From assembly GCF_018881755.1 (NCBI RefSeq), contig NZ_JACVPS010000010.1, forward strand, positions 1 to 64,000: 64,000 nucleotides of DNA. Reading direction: 5' to 3'. Numbering within the stretch: the stretch's first letter is position 1; each line of letters opens with the position of its first letter. Source of the DNA: Polynucleobacter finlandensis (GTDB lineage Bacteria > Pseudomonadota > Gammaproteobacteria > Burkholderiales > Burkholderiaceae). The notes beneath the pieces are model-generated. The model saw only the letters and a program-made list of their open reading frames with translations. It searched no databases and was not told the origin of the DNA. The position numbers and the translations under genes are program-made. This document shows positions 55,737 through 64,000 of this stretch, in pieces.

Positions 55737-56669
55737 TTACAACGCGAAGAATTGCCCCACTTCAAGGCTTAATTCTTTAGCCAGCTCTGCACCAGTGACT
55801 TTGCCAGCTGCGCCCTTAGCTTTTAGCACTTCAATCTGTCCACCATGACAACTCACGAAGAATGAATCTAGCGTAATTTGTGTAAGCTCACCTGGCTTGC
55901 CTTTAACGGCACCAAAGGTTTGCGCTACATGCTTATGGCAATCGTAGATCTGTACTTTTTGCTCACCAAACTTCGTCCATGCACCTGGCGCAGGATTAGC
56001 CGCTCTGATGACGTTATAGATTTGGGTGATGTGACTTGCCCAATGAATCTGCGCAGCGTTTGCATCAAACCAACCTTCATAGTTTGCTTGCGATTCATCT
56101 TGGATAACTTCGGTATGCTTTTCTGCCACCACGAGATCTGCAGCTTCTAACAAAGCCTTAATACCAGCTGGGAAGAGATGGTCGAAGTAAATCTTTCCGA
56201 GAGTGTCATCAGGTCCTATAGCGACTTCTTTTTGCAAAATGACTGCGCCCTCATCCAAGCCATCGCTTGGGCGGAAGATGGTTAAACCAGTCTTTTCCTC
56301 ACCCAGGGCAATTGCCCAGTTGATGGCGCTAGGGCCACGATATTGAGGTAATAAGGATGGGTGGTACTGAATAGTGCCGTGACGCGGAATCTTGACCAGC
56401 TCTTGCGGCACGAACTGCAATACGTAGGCCATCACGCAGATATCAGCCTTGCTATCAATCAAGGCTTGAGCAGCTTCAGGACTCTTTAAGGAGGAAAACT
56501 GCAAAGGGCTTAAACCCCTTGCAATCGTTGCCTCTTTTAATACTTCTGGTTTGCTTGACTTAGGATTATCAGGAGGGCAAAAGACTGCAACTACTTCATC
56601 GCCACGATCCAAAAAAGCCTCTAAAGTAGCCTTCCCAAAATCTGCACTTCCAATCAAAGCAACCCGCAT
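55737..56669 (-). CDS. Formyltransferase-fold protein, formyltetrahydrofolate-hydrolase-domain type
   Basis: This 310-residue protein has the formyltransferase N-terminal fold and its C-terminal beta domain. The active site reads QYHPSLLPQYRGPSAINW (H103) and SDGLDEG (D139). The spacing of 36 between His and Asp, and the text, match the hydrolase domain of 10-formyltetrahydrofolate dehydrogenase (H106, D142). The Asn two residues before His in Met-tRNA formyltransferase is Gln here (Q101). So it probably handles 10-formyl-THF or another formyl donor, not Met-tRNA. It starts one base after the second frc gene, which points to formyl-CoA or formate metabolism. Reaction not established. Confidence 0.78.
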   Translation of the reverse strand: MRVALIGSADFGKATLEAFLDRGDEVVAVFCPPDNPKSSKPEVLKEATIARGLSPLQFSSLKSPEAAQALIDSKADICVMAYVLQFVPQELVKIPRHGTIQYHPSLLPQYRGPSAINWAIALGEEKTGLTIFRPSDGLDEGAVILQKEVAIGPDDTLGKIYFDHLFPAGIKALLEAADLVVAEKHTEVIQDESQANYEGWFDANAAQIHWASHITQIYNVIRAANPAPGAWTKFGEQKVQIYDCHKHVAQTFGAVKGKPGELTQITLDSFFVSCHGGQIEVLKAKGAAGKVTGAELAKELSLEVGQFFAL

Positions 56670-56670
56670 C

Positions 56671-57918
56671 TTAGATCACCTTATCGTGACGCAATGAGAT
56701 CAACTCATCAGTAGTAAAACCAAGTTCGCTAAGAATCTCATCGGTATGCTCACCAAGTAATGGTGAACGCGTCACAACTGTTTCGCTATCAGACATCTTA
56801 ATTGGATTACCTACAGTCAAATACTTACCGCGAATCGGATGATCCACCTCAACTACGGTTCCTGTATCGCGCAATGATTGCTCTTCAGAAATTTCTTTCA
56901 TAGACAGAATTGGGCCACAAGGAACATCGTATTTATTCAAAATATCCATCACTTCAAACTTGCTTAGAGTCATGGTCCACTTCTCAATCTCAGCAAAGAT
57001 TTCCATCAAGCGTGGCAAGCGTGCCATGGCTGATGAGAAATTGTGATCAGTGATCCAATCTTCGCGACCAATGACTTTACAGATTGCTTCCCATACTGGA
57101 GCCTGAACAACAACATAAATATAGGAATTGGGGTCAGTTTCCCAGCCTTTGCACTTCAAAATCCAACCAGGCTGACCACCACCAGAGGCATTACCAGCGC
57201 GGGGTACAGCGTCGCCGAAGGTTCCATTGGGATACTGGGGATACTCTTGCATCGTGCCATTACGCTCCAAACGCTGTTGATCACGCAACTTCACGCGGCA
57301 TAAATTCAAGACAGAATCTTGCATTGCAGCCAAGACTTTTTGACCGCGACCAGAATGCGTACGTTGATACAATGCAGTAACAATACCCAAAGCTAAATGC
57401 AAGCCGGTACCGCTATCACCAATTTGCGCACCCGTTACCATCGGAGGGCCATCATCAAAACCAGTGGTTGAAGCTGAGCCGCCTGCGCACTGAGCAACGT
57501 TTTCATAAACCTTGCAATCCTCGTATGGGCCAGGACCAAAACCTTTTACAGAGGCCATGATCATCATTGGGTTTAATTCTTGAATACGTTCCCAAGTAAA
57601 TCCCATGCGATCTAAGGCGCCAGGGGCAAAGTTTTCTACCAACACGTCACACTCTTTAATAAGGCGTTCGAGAATTTCTTTACCTTTTTGGGTTTTGGTA
57701 TTCACAGTAATAGAACGCTTGTTATGGTTCAACATCGTGAAATACAAACTATCCACATCAGGAATGTCGCGTAATTGACCGCGAGTAGCATCGCCCTCAC
57801 CTGATTTTTCTACTTTAATCACGTCAGCGCCAAACCAAGCCAATAACTGAGTACAAGTCGGCCCTGATTGAACATGCGTGAAGTCGAGGATTTTCACCCC
57901 CTCTAGTGCTTTTGCCAT
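56671..57918 (-). CDS. Formyl-CoA:oxalate CoA-transferase paralogue (class III CoA-transferase)
   Basis: This 415-residue CaiB/BaiF-family protein is close to the Frc at 58600-59850 along its length. Q17, E139 and the catalytic Asp (D168 in QIGDSG) are in place. The glycine loop that covers the active site reads ASGGGQP, where the other copy has AGGGGQP, a Gly-to-Ser change at the first position. AGGA precedes the ATG. It is coupled to the formyltransferase-fold gene (one base between). It may use another acyl-CoA pair or serve as a second Frc. Confidence 0.85.
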   Translation of the reverse strand: MAKALEGVKILDFTHVQSGPTCTQLLAWFGADVIKVEKSGEGDATRGQLRDIPDVDSLYFTMLNHNKRSITVNTKTQKGKEILERLIKECDVLVENFAPGALDRMGFTWERIQELNPMMIMASVKGFGPGPYEDCKVYENVAQCAGGSASTTGFDDGPPMVTGAQIGDSGTGLHLALGIVTALYQRTHSGRGQKVLAAMQDSVLNLCRVKLRDQQRLERNGTMQEYPQYPNGTFGDAVPRAGNASGGGQPGWILKCKGWETDPNSYIYVVVQAPVWEAICKVIGREDWITDHNFSSAMARLPRLMEIFAEIEKWTMTLSKFEVMDILNKYDVPCGPILSMKEISEEQSLRDTGTVVEVDHPIRGKYLTVGNPIKMSDSETVVTRSPLLGEHTDEILSELGFTTDELISLRHDKVI

Positions 57919-58059
57919 GGTTTAAGTCCTAATAAGATTGAAATTTTGAATTAAGCCAATTTTACCAGTCGGAAATTGGGGCAAATGAAGGATGCCCAGG
58001 TTTTGGGCATGAATGCTGCTAAGACCCTATATTTTCTGCCTTGCGTTGACTATATTGGG

Positions 58060-58488
58060 CTAAGACGGAGGATGTTCAAGATCAGATAGCCGCTTCTTGA
58101 GGGCTCGCTCTTCGGCAAATCGCTCGGTTTCATCACGAATCACGGCAGCCACCCCAGTCGCCTTGTGATTTTCATCAAAAAGCATGCCTACGGTAAACGC
58201 AATCGATAAAGCACGTCCATCCTTGTGCTTTGCGGGCACTTTCAATAAAGAGGTGCCATAACGAGTGGTGCCGGTTGCCATTGATTTGCTGTAGCCCTCG
58301 TTATGCCTCTGACGCTGACGCTCGGGTACGATCAGATCAAGCGTATTTCCTAGAGCCTCTGCTTCGGTATAACCAAAAATGCGCGTAGCAGCGGCATTCC
58401 AAAGCACAATCTTTTCATTGGCATCAGACACAATCACTGCATCGCCAATGCAATCTAGCAGTTGATGGAGATCGATGGATGTTTTCAT
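58060..58488 (-). CDS. Single PAS domain protein
   Basis: This 142-residue protein is one PAS domain (LLDCIGDAVIVSDANEKI, NAAATRIFGYTEAEALG, LIVPERQRQRHNEGY) plus a short C-terminal helix (ETERFAEERALKKRL) that looks like the start of a signalling linker. It has no output domain and no signal peptide. It resembles PAS domains of FixL-like sensors, but the haem ligand cannot be proven from sequence. It lies between two frc genes and has a terminator upstream, so it likely has its own promoter. Confidence 0.8.
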   Translation of the reverse strand: MKTSIDLHQLLDCIGDAVIVSDANEKIVLWNAAATRIFGYTEAEALGNTLDLIVPERQRQRHNEGYSKSMATGTTRYGTSLLKVPAKHKDGRALSIAFTVGMLFDENHKATGVAAVIRDETERFAEERALKKRLSDLEHPPS

Positions 58489-58545
58489 ATTCTCAGTCTA
58501 AAGACTTTTGCGGATCCATAGGAAATTAAAAGTGATGCCATAAAA

Positions 58546-58568
58546 AAGGCGCTCACTAGGAGCGCCTT
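58546..58568 (-). terminator. Intrinsic terminator after frc
   Basis: AAGGCGCTC and GAGCGCCTT form a 9-bp stem with a five-base loop, 32 bases past the frc stop. On the minus strand the stem is followed by TTTTTTATGG. It ends the oxc-frc transcript before the PAS gene. Confidence 0.85.
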
Positions 58569-58599
58569 AAAGCTTGTACAAATTAATGCTTTGTAGTTA

Positions 58600-59850
58600 T
58601 TAAACTGCCTTAGCTGTGTGCAGCTTAGCGATGTCATCAGCGCTATAGCCGAGGTCTGCCAACACTTCATCAGTGTGCTCACCCAAAACTGGTGATGGAC
58701 CAACTTCAATTTCCAAATCAGAGAACTTGATTGGGCTGCCGATTGTCAAATATTTACCACGTACTTTGTGGTCAACTTCAACAATAGAACCGCTCTTACG
58801 CAAGTCTGGTGAGTTTGCCAATTCTTTCATTGACAATACAGGCGCGCAAGGAATATCAAACTTGCGGAGGATGTCCACAGCTTCATATTTAGTCTTGTCT
58901 TTGAGCCACTCTTCAATCGTTGCGAAGATGTCAAAAATCTTGTCTTGACGCGCTTCTGCAGTCATATAAGCTGGATCAGTTGCCCACTCTGGCTTGCCAA
59001 TTGCTTTGGTAATTGGCTCCCAAGCGTGACCTTGAATGGTGAAGTAGATGTATGCGTTTGGATCTGTTTCCCAGCCTTTACACTTCAACACCCAGCCTGG
59101 CTGACCACCGCCACCAGCGTTACCGCCACGTGGAACTACGTCAGTGAATGAACCGTGTGGGTACTGTGGGTACTCTTCCAAGTAACCAATTTTGTCCAAA
59201 CGTTGTTGATCGCGCAATTTCACACGGCACAGGTTCAATACGGCATCTTGCATTGAGCAAGATACTTTTTGACCCTTGCCAGTTTTTTGACGCTGCATCA
59301 ATGCAGTCAAAATACCGATTGCCAAATGCATACCAGTGTTGCTATCGCCCAGAGCGGCAGCAGAAACTGTAGGAGGACCATCCCAGAAACCTGTTGTTGA
59401 AGCAGCGCCGCCGGCACACTGTGCAACGTTTTCATACACTTTCAAGTCTTCGTATGAGTGACCATCGCTAAAACCTTTTACAGAAGCCATGATCATTTTT
59501 GGGTTCAGTTCTTGAATACGCGCCCAGCTAAAGCCCATACGATCTAAAGCACCTGGACCAAAGTTCTCAACCATTACATCAGAAGCCTTGATCATCTTCT
59601 CTAAAACTTCTTTACCTTCTTGAGTTTTAGTGTCGAGCGTCAAAGAACGCTTATTACCGTTCAACATCGTAAAGTACAAAGCATCGGCACCTGGAATGTC
59701 GCGCAATTGGCTACGGGTTACGTCGCCAGAGCCTGGACGCTCTACTTTAATAACGTCAGCGCCGTACCAAGCTAACAACTGGGTACATGCAGGACCAGCT
59801 TGCACGTGTGTGAAATCGATGATGCGGATACCGTCTAATGGTTTAGTCAT
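58600..59850 (-). CDS. frc: Formyl-CoA:oxalate CoA-transferase
   Basis: This 416-residue class III CoA-transferase moves CoA from formyl-CoA to oxalate. The residues known from the Oxalobacter enzyme are seen at the same numbers: Q17, E140 and the catalytic D169 ([10 protein letters not shown]). The glycine loop GGGGQP is at 246-251. AAGGAGA lies before the ATG. It follows oxc by 75 bases; together they form the oxalyl-CoA cycle, which yields formate and CO2 and consumes a proton. Confidence 0.94.
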   Translation of the reverse strand: MTKPLDGIRIIDFTHVQAGPACTQLLAWYGADVIKVERPGSGDVTRSQLRDIPGADALYFTMLNGNKRSLTLDTKTQEGKEVLEKMIKASDVMVENFGPGALDRMGFSWARIQELNPKMIMASVKGFSDGHSYEDLKVYENVAQCAGGAASTTGFWDGPPTVSAAALGDSNTGMHLAIGILTALMQRQKTGKGQKVSCSMQDAVLNLCRVKLRDQQRLDKIGYLEEYPQYPHGSFTDVVPRGGNAGGGGQPGWVLKCKGWETDPNAYIYFTIQGHAWEPITKAIGKPEWATDPAYMTAEARQDKIFDIFATIEEWLKDKTKYEAVDILRKFDIPCAPVLSMKELANSPDLRKSGSIVEVDHKVRGKYLTIGSPIKFSDLEIEVGPSPVLGEHTDEVLADLGYSADDIAKLHTAKAV

Positions 59851-59925
59851 GTTTGTTTCTCCTTAAATTATTTCTTAATGTAGCTCTTCAATATTACGTA
59901 TCTGTTACTTAATAAATTCCTGAAA

Positions 59926-61638
59926 CTATGCTTTTTTAGTAGCGCCAGCAGATGGGTTCAAATTCGTCAAACGCCCACTCTCTGTACCCGCCGTTTCATC
60001 AATCACAGCGTTAATTAGAGCTGGTTTGCCAGCTGCAATTGCCTCTGTTAATGCTGCTTCTAATTCTGCTGGGGTAGTCACGTAGTAACCAACGCCACCA
60101 AACGCTTCAATCATCTTGTCGTAACGGGCATCTTTAACAAATACGGTTGGCGCAACATCTGCACCACCCGTTGGGTTGACGTCAGTACCGCGATATACGC
60201 CATTGTTGTTAAAGACCACTGTTGTGATTGGGAGTTTGTAACGGCAAACAGTTTCCAATTCCATGCCACTAAAGCCAAATGCGCTATCGCCTTCTACTGC
60301 GATCGTTGGCAAACCACTAGTGACTGCAGCACCGATGGCGTAACCCATACCAATACCCATAATGCCCCATGTACCTGAGTCAAAACGCTTACGTGGCTTG
60401 TACATATCAACGATTGCACGGCAATAGTCGAGCGTATTAGCGCCTTCGTTTACCAAGTTCACATCTGGGTTCTTCTTAATCACATCACGAATCACACGCA
60501 AAGCACCATGAAAGTTCATTGGTGTCACTTCTTTAGCAAGTGTTTCTGCCATCTTCGCGGTGTTCTTATCTTTCTTCTCGGTAATCGCGGCGATCCATTC
60601 AGCGCTTGGCTTAGGAACGGCAGCAATACCCTTCAGGAGTTCACCAACGCATGAACCAATATCACCAATCAATGGTGCATCGATTTGCACGTTGCTATCA
60701 ATTTCGTTTGCCTGAATATCAATTTGGATAAATTTCTTAGGATCTTTACCCCAGGTCTTGCCTTTACCGTGCGCCAACAACCAGTTCAGACGCGCACCAA
60801 CCAACATCACTGCATCAGCCTCAGCCAATACAAATGAACGCGCTGCAGAAGCAGATTGTGGATGGTTATCAGGCAACAAGCCTTTAGCCATCGACATTGG
60901 TAAGTAAGGAATGCCGGATTTTTCAACTAAATCACGAATCTCTTTATCAGCTTGTGCATAAGCAGCGCCTTTACCTAAGAGAATCAATGGACGCTTAGCG
61001 CCCTTCAACACATTCAAAGCACGCTCAACAGCATCGGCCGCTGGAATTTGACGTGGCACTGGATCAATGACTTTGAAGATGGATTTCTTAGCTTCTTCAA
61101 CGGGCATGGTTTGGCTGAGCAGCTGCGCTGGCAAGTCTAAATACACACCGCCTGGACGACCAGAAACTGCTGCACGAATCGCACGAGCAAAACCGATGCC
61201 GATATCTTCAACGTGATTGATGCGGTACGCCGCTTTGCAATATGGCTTTGCCGCATTGAGCTGATCCATCTCTTCGTAGTCACCCTGTTGCAAGTCAACG
61301 ATTTCACGCTCGCTTGAGCCGCTAATCAAAATCATTGGGAAGCAGTTCACAGTAGCATTAGCAAGTGCTGTCAAACCGTTCAAGAAACCAGGTGCAGAAA
61401 CCGTCATACAAATACCAGGCTTCTGTGTCATATAACCAGCAATCGCAGCAGCGTTACCAGCATGCTGTTCGTGACGGAAACCGATAAAGCGCATGCCTTC
61501 AGCTTGAGCTAAACGGCACAAGTCAGTAATTGGAATACCAACGAGTCCGAAAATCGTATTGAGATCATTCGCCTTAAGGGCGTCAATGACGAGATGGAAA
61601 CCGTCAGTTAATTGTGTGTTTTGGTTGTCTGTTGTCAT
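59926..61638 (-). CDS. oxc: Oxalyl-CoA decarboxylase
   Basis: This 570-residue thiamine diphosphate enzyme splits oxalyl-CoA to formyl-CoA and CO2. The N-terminal ThDP Glu lies in [17 protein letters not shown] near residue 56, [16 protein letters not shown] near 80 and the Mg-ThDP motif [19 protein letters not shown] near 450, ending in FNNNG. The length equals that of Oxalobacter Oxc. It is first in the oxc-frc operon, with a TTGAC-N4-GTCAA dyad about 102 bases before its start and the Crp/Fnr gene just upstream. Confidence 0.95.
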   Translation of the reverse strand: MTTDNQNTQLTDGFHLVIDALKANDLNTIFGLVGIPITDLCRLAQAEGMRFIGFRHEQHAGNAAAIAGYMTQKPGICMTVSAPGFLNGLTALANATVNCFPMILISGSSEREIVDLQQGDYEEMDQLNAAKPYCKAAYRINHVEDIGIGFARAIRAAVSGRPGGVYLDLPAQLLSQTMPVEEAKKSIFKVIDPVPRQIPAADAVERALNVLKGAKRPLILLGKGAAYAQADKEIRDLVEKSGIPYLPMSMAKGLLPDNHPQSASAARSFVLAEADAVMLVGARLNWLLAHGKGKTWGKDPKKFIQIDIQANEIDSNVQIDAPLIGDIGSCVGELLKGIAAVPKPSAEWIAAITEKKDKNTAKMAETLAKEVTPMNFHGALRVIRDVIKKNPDVNLVNEGANTLDYCRAIVDMYKPRKRFDSGTWGIMGIGMGYAIGAAVTSGLPTIAVEGDSAFGFSGMELETVCRYKLPITTVVFNNNGVYRGTDVNPTGGADVAPTVFVKDARYDKMIEAFGGVGYYVTTPAELEAALTEAIAAGKPALINAVIDETAGTESGRLTNLNPSAGATKKA

Positions 61639-61733
61639 ATAAGTAGTTGTTTTAAGTTATCGATTGCATCACAAGGCTACATGCGCCTCACTTGGGCAGA
61701 GGTGAATCTTAGGCTCGGGGGTGTGGTTCATCA

Positions 61734-61747
61734 TTGACTTCGGTCAA
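61734..61747. promoter_or_regulatory. TTGAC-N4-GTCAA dyad upstream of oxc
   Basis: TTGACTTCGGTCAA is a perfect 5-bp inverted repeat of the Crp/Fnr TTGA-N6-TCAA class. Its centre lies about 102 bases before the oxc start and 37 bases after the regulator stop (read on the minus strand), in the 145-base gap between the two genes. Confidence 0.65.
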
Positions 61748-61783
61748 TTTCCCTTGAAATCCAGTAAATTCAAGGGTTAGCGC

Positions 61784-62401
61784 TTAGATAAAGAGCTCTT
61801 TATGCTTGGTTTTTAAGCGACTTAAAGTCTCCGGGGAGAGATTTAAATAGGCTGCCAACTCTTTTTTGGGGAGGAGCTCAAATAAGTCCTCATATTTGCG
61901 CAGAAAACGCTCCACTCGGCCTGGGGCATCGAGCATATGCAAGGTAATGGTGTGAGCCATGATTTCGCTCATCAGACGCATCACCTCAAATTCAAAGCTC
62001 TCTTTCAGTGGCTGATGCTGGTCAAGAAACTCGGCCCACTTCTTCATGGGCATACGCGCCACGCGCGCCTTGGTAACCGAGGCAATGCTGTATGGGGCGG
62101 CCGTCTTTAGGCGCCACGCGGCATAGCTTGTTTCAATATCTTTTTCGATAGCAAATCGCAAAATCATCTCTTTGGCATCCGCACTCGAAACGATCCGCTT
62201 TAGGATGCCGTCCAGTACGAAGTACTGCTCCATTTGGTGATCACCTTGATGAAGCAAAATGTCGCCTTTTCTGAGGTCGGAGATCTCTAAATGACGCTCT
62301 AATTCGGCCATGCTTTCCTGATCCAGGCTTTTTAGCACTGAGTTTTGGCTCAGCTGTAAGCGAATCAGGTTTTTTTCGAGGTGCTTGTCTAATGCTGTCA
62401 T
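61784..62401 (-). CDS. Crp/Fnr-family regulator of the oxalate cluster
   Basis: This 205-residue protein has a cyclic-nucleotide-binding-type beta-roll (KGDILLHQGDHQMEQYFVLDGILKR near residues 45-69) and a C-terminal helix-turn-helix. The recognition helix reads SPETLSRLK (E191, S194, R195), the E..SR pattern of FNR that reads TTGA half-sites. It has no cysteine at all, so it cannot carry the FNR iron-sulfur cluster; the cAMP-contact R-S pair of Crp is also not evident. The effector is therefore unknown. Position next to oxc and matching dyads suggest control of oxalate genes. Confidence 0.88.
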   Translation of the reverse strand: MTALDKHLEKNLIRLQLSQNSVLKSLDQESMAELERHLEISDLRKGDILLHQGDHQMEQYFVLDGILKRIVSSADAKEMILRFAIEKDIETSYAAWRLKTAAPYSIASVTKARVARMPMKKWAEFLDQHQPLKESFEFEVMRLMSEIMAHTITLHMLDAPGRVERFLRKYEDLFELLPKKELAAYLNLSPETLSRLKTKHKELFI

Positions 62402-62438
62402 GAATCCTTAATCCTAGACCCTATATTGTAGGCTTTTT

Positions 62439-62452
62439 ATGATCTAAATCAG
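62439..62452. promoter_or_regulatory. Imperfect TTGAT-N4-ATCAA-like dyad before the Crp/Fnr gene
   Basis: ATGATCTAAATCAG keeps the inner TGAT-N4-ATCA dyad and differs at both outer bases. The centre is 44 bases before the regulator start. This would suit autoregulation. Weaker than the other sites. Confidence 0.35.
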
Positions 62453-62489
62453 GTTTTCAGCTACGTGCTTAGGCTAGAATTGCTGGGTC

Positions 62490-62690
62490 GTGGTGCTTTA
62501 TTGCAGTGCAATAAAGTTAAACGGGAAACACTAAACGTGTGCTGCCCCCGCAACGGTAGGTAAATACATCCTCAATTGAAAAATGAGGGGTGTCAGGAGT
62601 CTGAAAAAGCCACTGTGCATGTCAATTGCATGGGAAGGCCAGATTCTGAGATTTACTAGCCCGGATACCGGCCAAGACAGGTGGAATTTT
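62490..62690 (+). promoter_or_regulatory. Cobalamin riboswitch
   Basis: The conserved blocks appear in order: ACGGGAAACAC (62521-62531), the B12 box GCTGCCCCCGCAACGGTA (62541-62558), GTCAGGAGTC (62592-62601), GCCACTG with GGGAAGGC (about 62609-62639), and AGCCCGGATACCGGCC (62658-62673). This is the AdoCbl/B12 aptamer layout. The receptor gene starts about 150 bases downstream, leaving room for an expression platform at 62690-62837 that includes a GC-rich stem region (GCGGACGGGG, 62691-62700). The whole stretch 62402-62837 has no gene. Confidence 0.88.
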
Positions 62691-62837
62691 GCGGACGGGG
62701 ATCTTCGCGCGCCGATGAAGCATCCCAAGCCAGCAGGCCAGGATGTCCAATTGACGCTCGATCTCTCAAAAGGTGAATTCTGTTCGACCCAGCTTACGGG
62801 GAAGTTAGCTAGGTGTTTCGAAGGCAGAAAGTGCATC

Positions 62838-64000
62838 ATGAAACAGCAGTTCAGCAACAAAGCATTAAGCGCCCTTCTTTGTGGCGCAGTCATTTTTGGA
62901 TCCATTTCAAATGCATTAGCCCAAAGTTCACAATCAACAGTCATTGTTTCGGGCTCACGTTTTGAAGAGAACCTCAACGAGGTTCCTGCAAACGTGCAAG
63001 TTATCACCCGCGATGAAATCGCCGAGTCAAGCTCTACAAATATTCCTGATATTTTGTCCCAAATAGGCGGCTTGAATGTCAGAAATACCACCGGCGGCCA
63101 ACTCAATCTTGGGGCCACCATTGATATGGGTGGCTACGGTCCAACAGCTAATAACACAACGCTGATTCTGGTGGATGGGCAAAGAATCAATCCCATTGAT
63201 TCATCTTCAGTGTCATGGGAATCCATTCCGCTAGACTCAATTAATCGCATTGAAATCCTTCATGGCGGTGCCAGCGTTCAATACGGTAACGGCGCCATAG
63301 GTGGCGTGATTAACATCATCACCAATGGTGGTAAAAAAAATCTCAATCAAGTGTCTACAAGCTACGGCAGTTTTAATACCCTAGTCAACAATGCAATTTT
63401 TAGAAATACCATTGACCAAACCACGGTTCAACTTAGCGCTAACACTTCCAATACGAATGGTTGGAGGCAAAACTCTGCCGCCAATGCCTATGCATTTGAT
63501 GCAAAAGTGACTCAAGCTTTAGGCGGAAGGGATAATGTTTATGCTGATGCGTTTTATAGCTATTCAAACCAACAAAACCCAGGTGGGGTAGTAGGTCAGG
63601 TTGGACAAGGAAATCCTCAGTCTGCAAAATTCAACAATATTGGATCTGGTACAGGCGTCTACAACACAGGCGTTCGTGCGGGAGTCGCCAAAGAATTAAG
63701 CAGCATATTTAATTTAGAGATAGACGGTTTTTATAGCAATAAAAATACCTTCTTTACTCAGCCTTATTACTCCACTGATGCATCGGGAGTGGGCTCAGAC
63801 CCAGCGATTAGCCCATCATTCACAAAGTACCAAGGATGGCAGGCCAACTTTAGCCCGCGCATTAAAGGTGATTTTGACTCATTCGGCACCAGCATATTGG
63901 GCTACGAATTTAATAAGGCCAGTCAGTCGTCGAATGGCACCTTTAGCTCTGTAATGAATCAAGCGGGGCAAGCGCAATATGCGGCAGTTAATCCGCTTCA
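62838..64000 (+). CDS. btuB: TonB-dependent vitamin B12 receptor, BtuB-like (partial)
   Basis: The frame opens at the ATG at 62838 and is still open at the window end (387 codons seen). It has a signal peptide (cleavage after SNALAQ near residue 29), a TonB-box-like STVIVSGSRFEENL, and the plug domain: VPANVQVITRDEIAES, LILVDGQRINPID near 110, IEILHGGASVQYGNGAIGGVINI near 137, followed by barrel strands. The riboswitch upstream identifies the substrate as cobalamin. It carries B12 over the outer membrane with TonB energy. Confidence 0.92.
   Translation, partial: MKQQFSNKALSALLCGAVIFGSISNALAQSSQSTVIVSGSRFEENLNEVPANVQVITRDEIAESSSTNIPDILSQIGGLNVRNTTGGQLNLGATIDMGGYGPTANNTTLILVDGQRINPIDSSSVSWESIPLDSINRIEILHGGASVQYGNGAIGGVINIITNGGKKNLNQVSTSYGSFNTLVNNAIFRNTIDQTTVQLSANTSNTNGWRQNSAANAYAFDAKVTQALGGRDNVYADAFYSYSNQQNPGGVVGQVGQGNPQSAKFNNIGSGTGVYNTGVRAGVAKELSSIFNLEIDGFYSNKNTFFTQPYYSTDASGVGSDPAISPSFTKYQGWQANFSPRIKGDFDSFGTSILGYEFNKASQSSNGTFSSVMNQAGQAQYAAVNPL

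Noticed and set aside
55737..56669. Call as methionyl-tRNA formyltransferase (fmt)
   Set aside because: The catalytic Asn is Gln, the motif text follows formyl-THF dehydrogenase, and the gene lies in an oxalate cluster rather than by def or rsmB.
62531..63121. 196-codon minus-strand frame
   Set aside because: Antisense to the riboswitch and the signal and plug region of the receptor gene.

Overview
The window reads as a chromosome segment of a free-living betaproteobacterium of the Burkholderiaceae. Gene content and protein style (paired cyanophycin synthetases, a DUF3460-ScpA-PanC run, fused Burkholderia-type regulators, moderate GC, short intergenic gaps) suggest Polynucleobacter or a close relative. 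The genus is an inference from familiarity, not from a search. The DNA is densely coding with many 1-4 base overlaps. No insertion sequence, prophage, CRISPR array or rRNA operon was seen. One tRNA gene (Thr, CGT) is present.

Layout. 0.1-1.7 kb: an OxlT-like oxalate/formate carrier with an FNR-type palindrome upstream, then a 35-residue small protein. 1.9-9.8 kb: tRNA-Thr and a cyanophycin locus (DUF1854 protein and zinc-ribbon ABC transporter, divergent from two cyanophycin synthetases). 9.8-27.4 kb: housekeeping and amino acid genes (fbp, pepN, GDT1 transporter, Fe-S protein and DUF3501, alanine dehydrogenase and permease, tcdA, pdxH, msrA, aldehyde dehydrogenase, LysE exporter, RhlE-type helicase, ubiC, hemD, hemC). 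27.5-31 kb: argH and two TRAP permease subunits. 31-38 kb: a four-carbon acid sugar operon (otnI, otnC, otnK, ltnD, an MFS carrier, a second beta-hydroxyacid dehydrogenase, denD) that should turn L-threonate and D-erythronate into dihydroxyacetone phosphate. 38-51 kb: EamA exporter, membrane hydroxylase, small envelope proteins, PLP amino acid decarboxylase, dcd, fdhD, metG, scpA, panC and a secreted lipase. 51-55.6 kb: a beta-barrel protein, a hybrid histidine kinase with LuxR-type regulator, two small membrane proteins and an ArsR-like regulator. 55.7-62.4 kb: oxalate catabolism (formyltransferase-fold protein, two Frc CoA-transferases, PAS protein, Oxc, Crp/Fnr regulator). 62.4-64 kb: a cobalamin riboswitch and the start of a BtuB-like receptor that runs off the window.

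How the genes work together. OxlT at one end and Frc, Oxc and the formyltransferase-fold protein at the other make a split oxalate regulon. Both transport and decarboxylation genes carry a TTGA-N6-TCAA dyad about 100 bases before their start codons. The Crp/Fnr regulator beside oxc has the FNR-type E..SR recognition helix and no cysteine, so it could read these sites without an iron-sulfur cluster. The formyltransferase-fold protein resembles the hydrolase domain of 10-formyltetrahydrofolate dehydrogenase rather than Met-tRNA formyltransferase, and is the most interesting candidate for an undescribed step: linking formyl-CoA or formate to folate. In the cyanophycin locus one synthetase is complete, while its partner has lost the Mur ligase C-terminal domain and has an altered P-loop.
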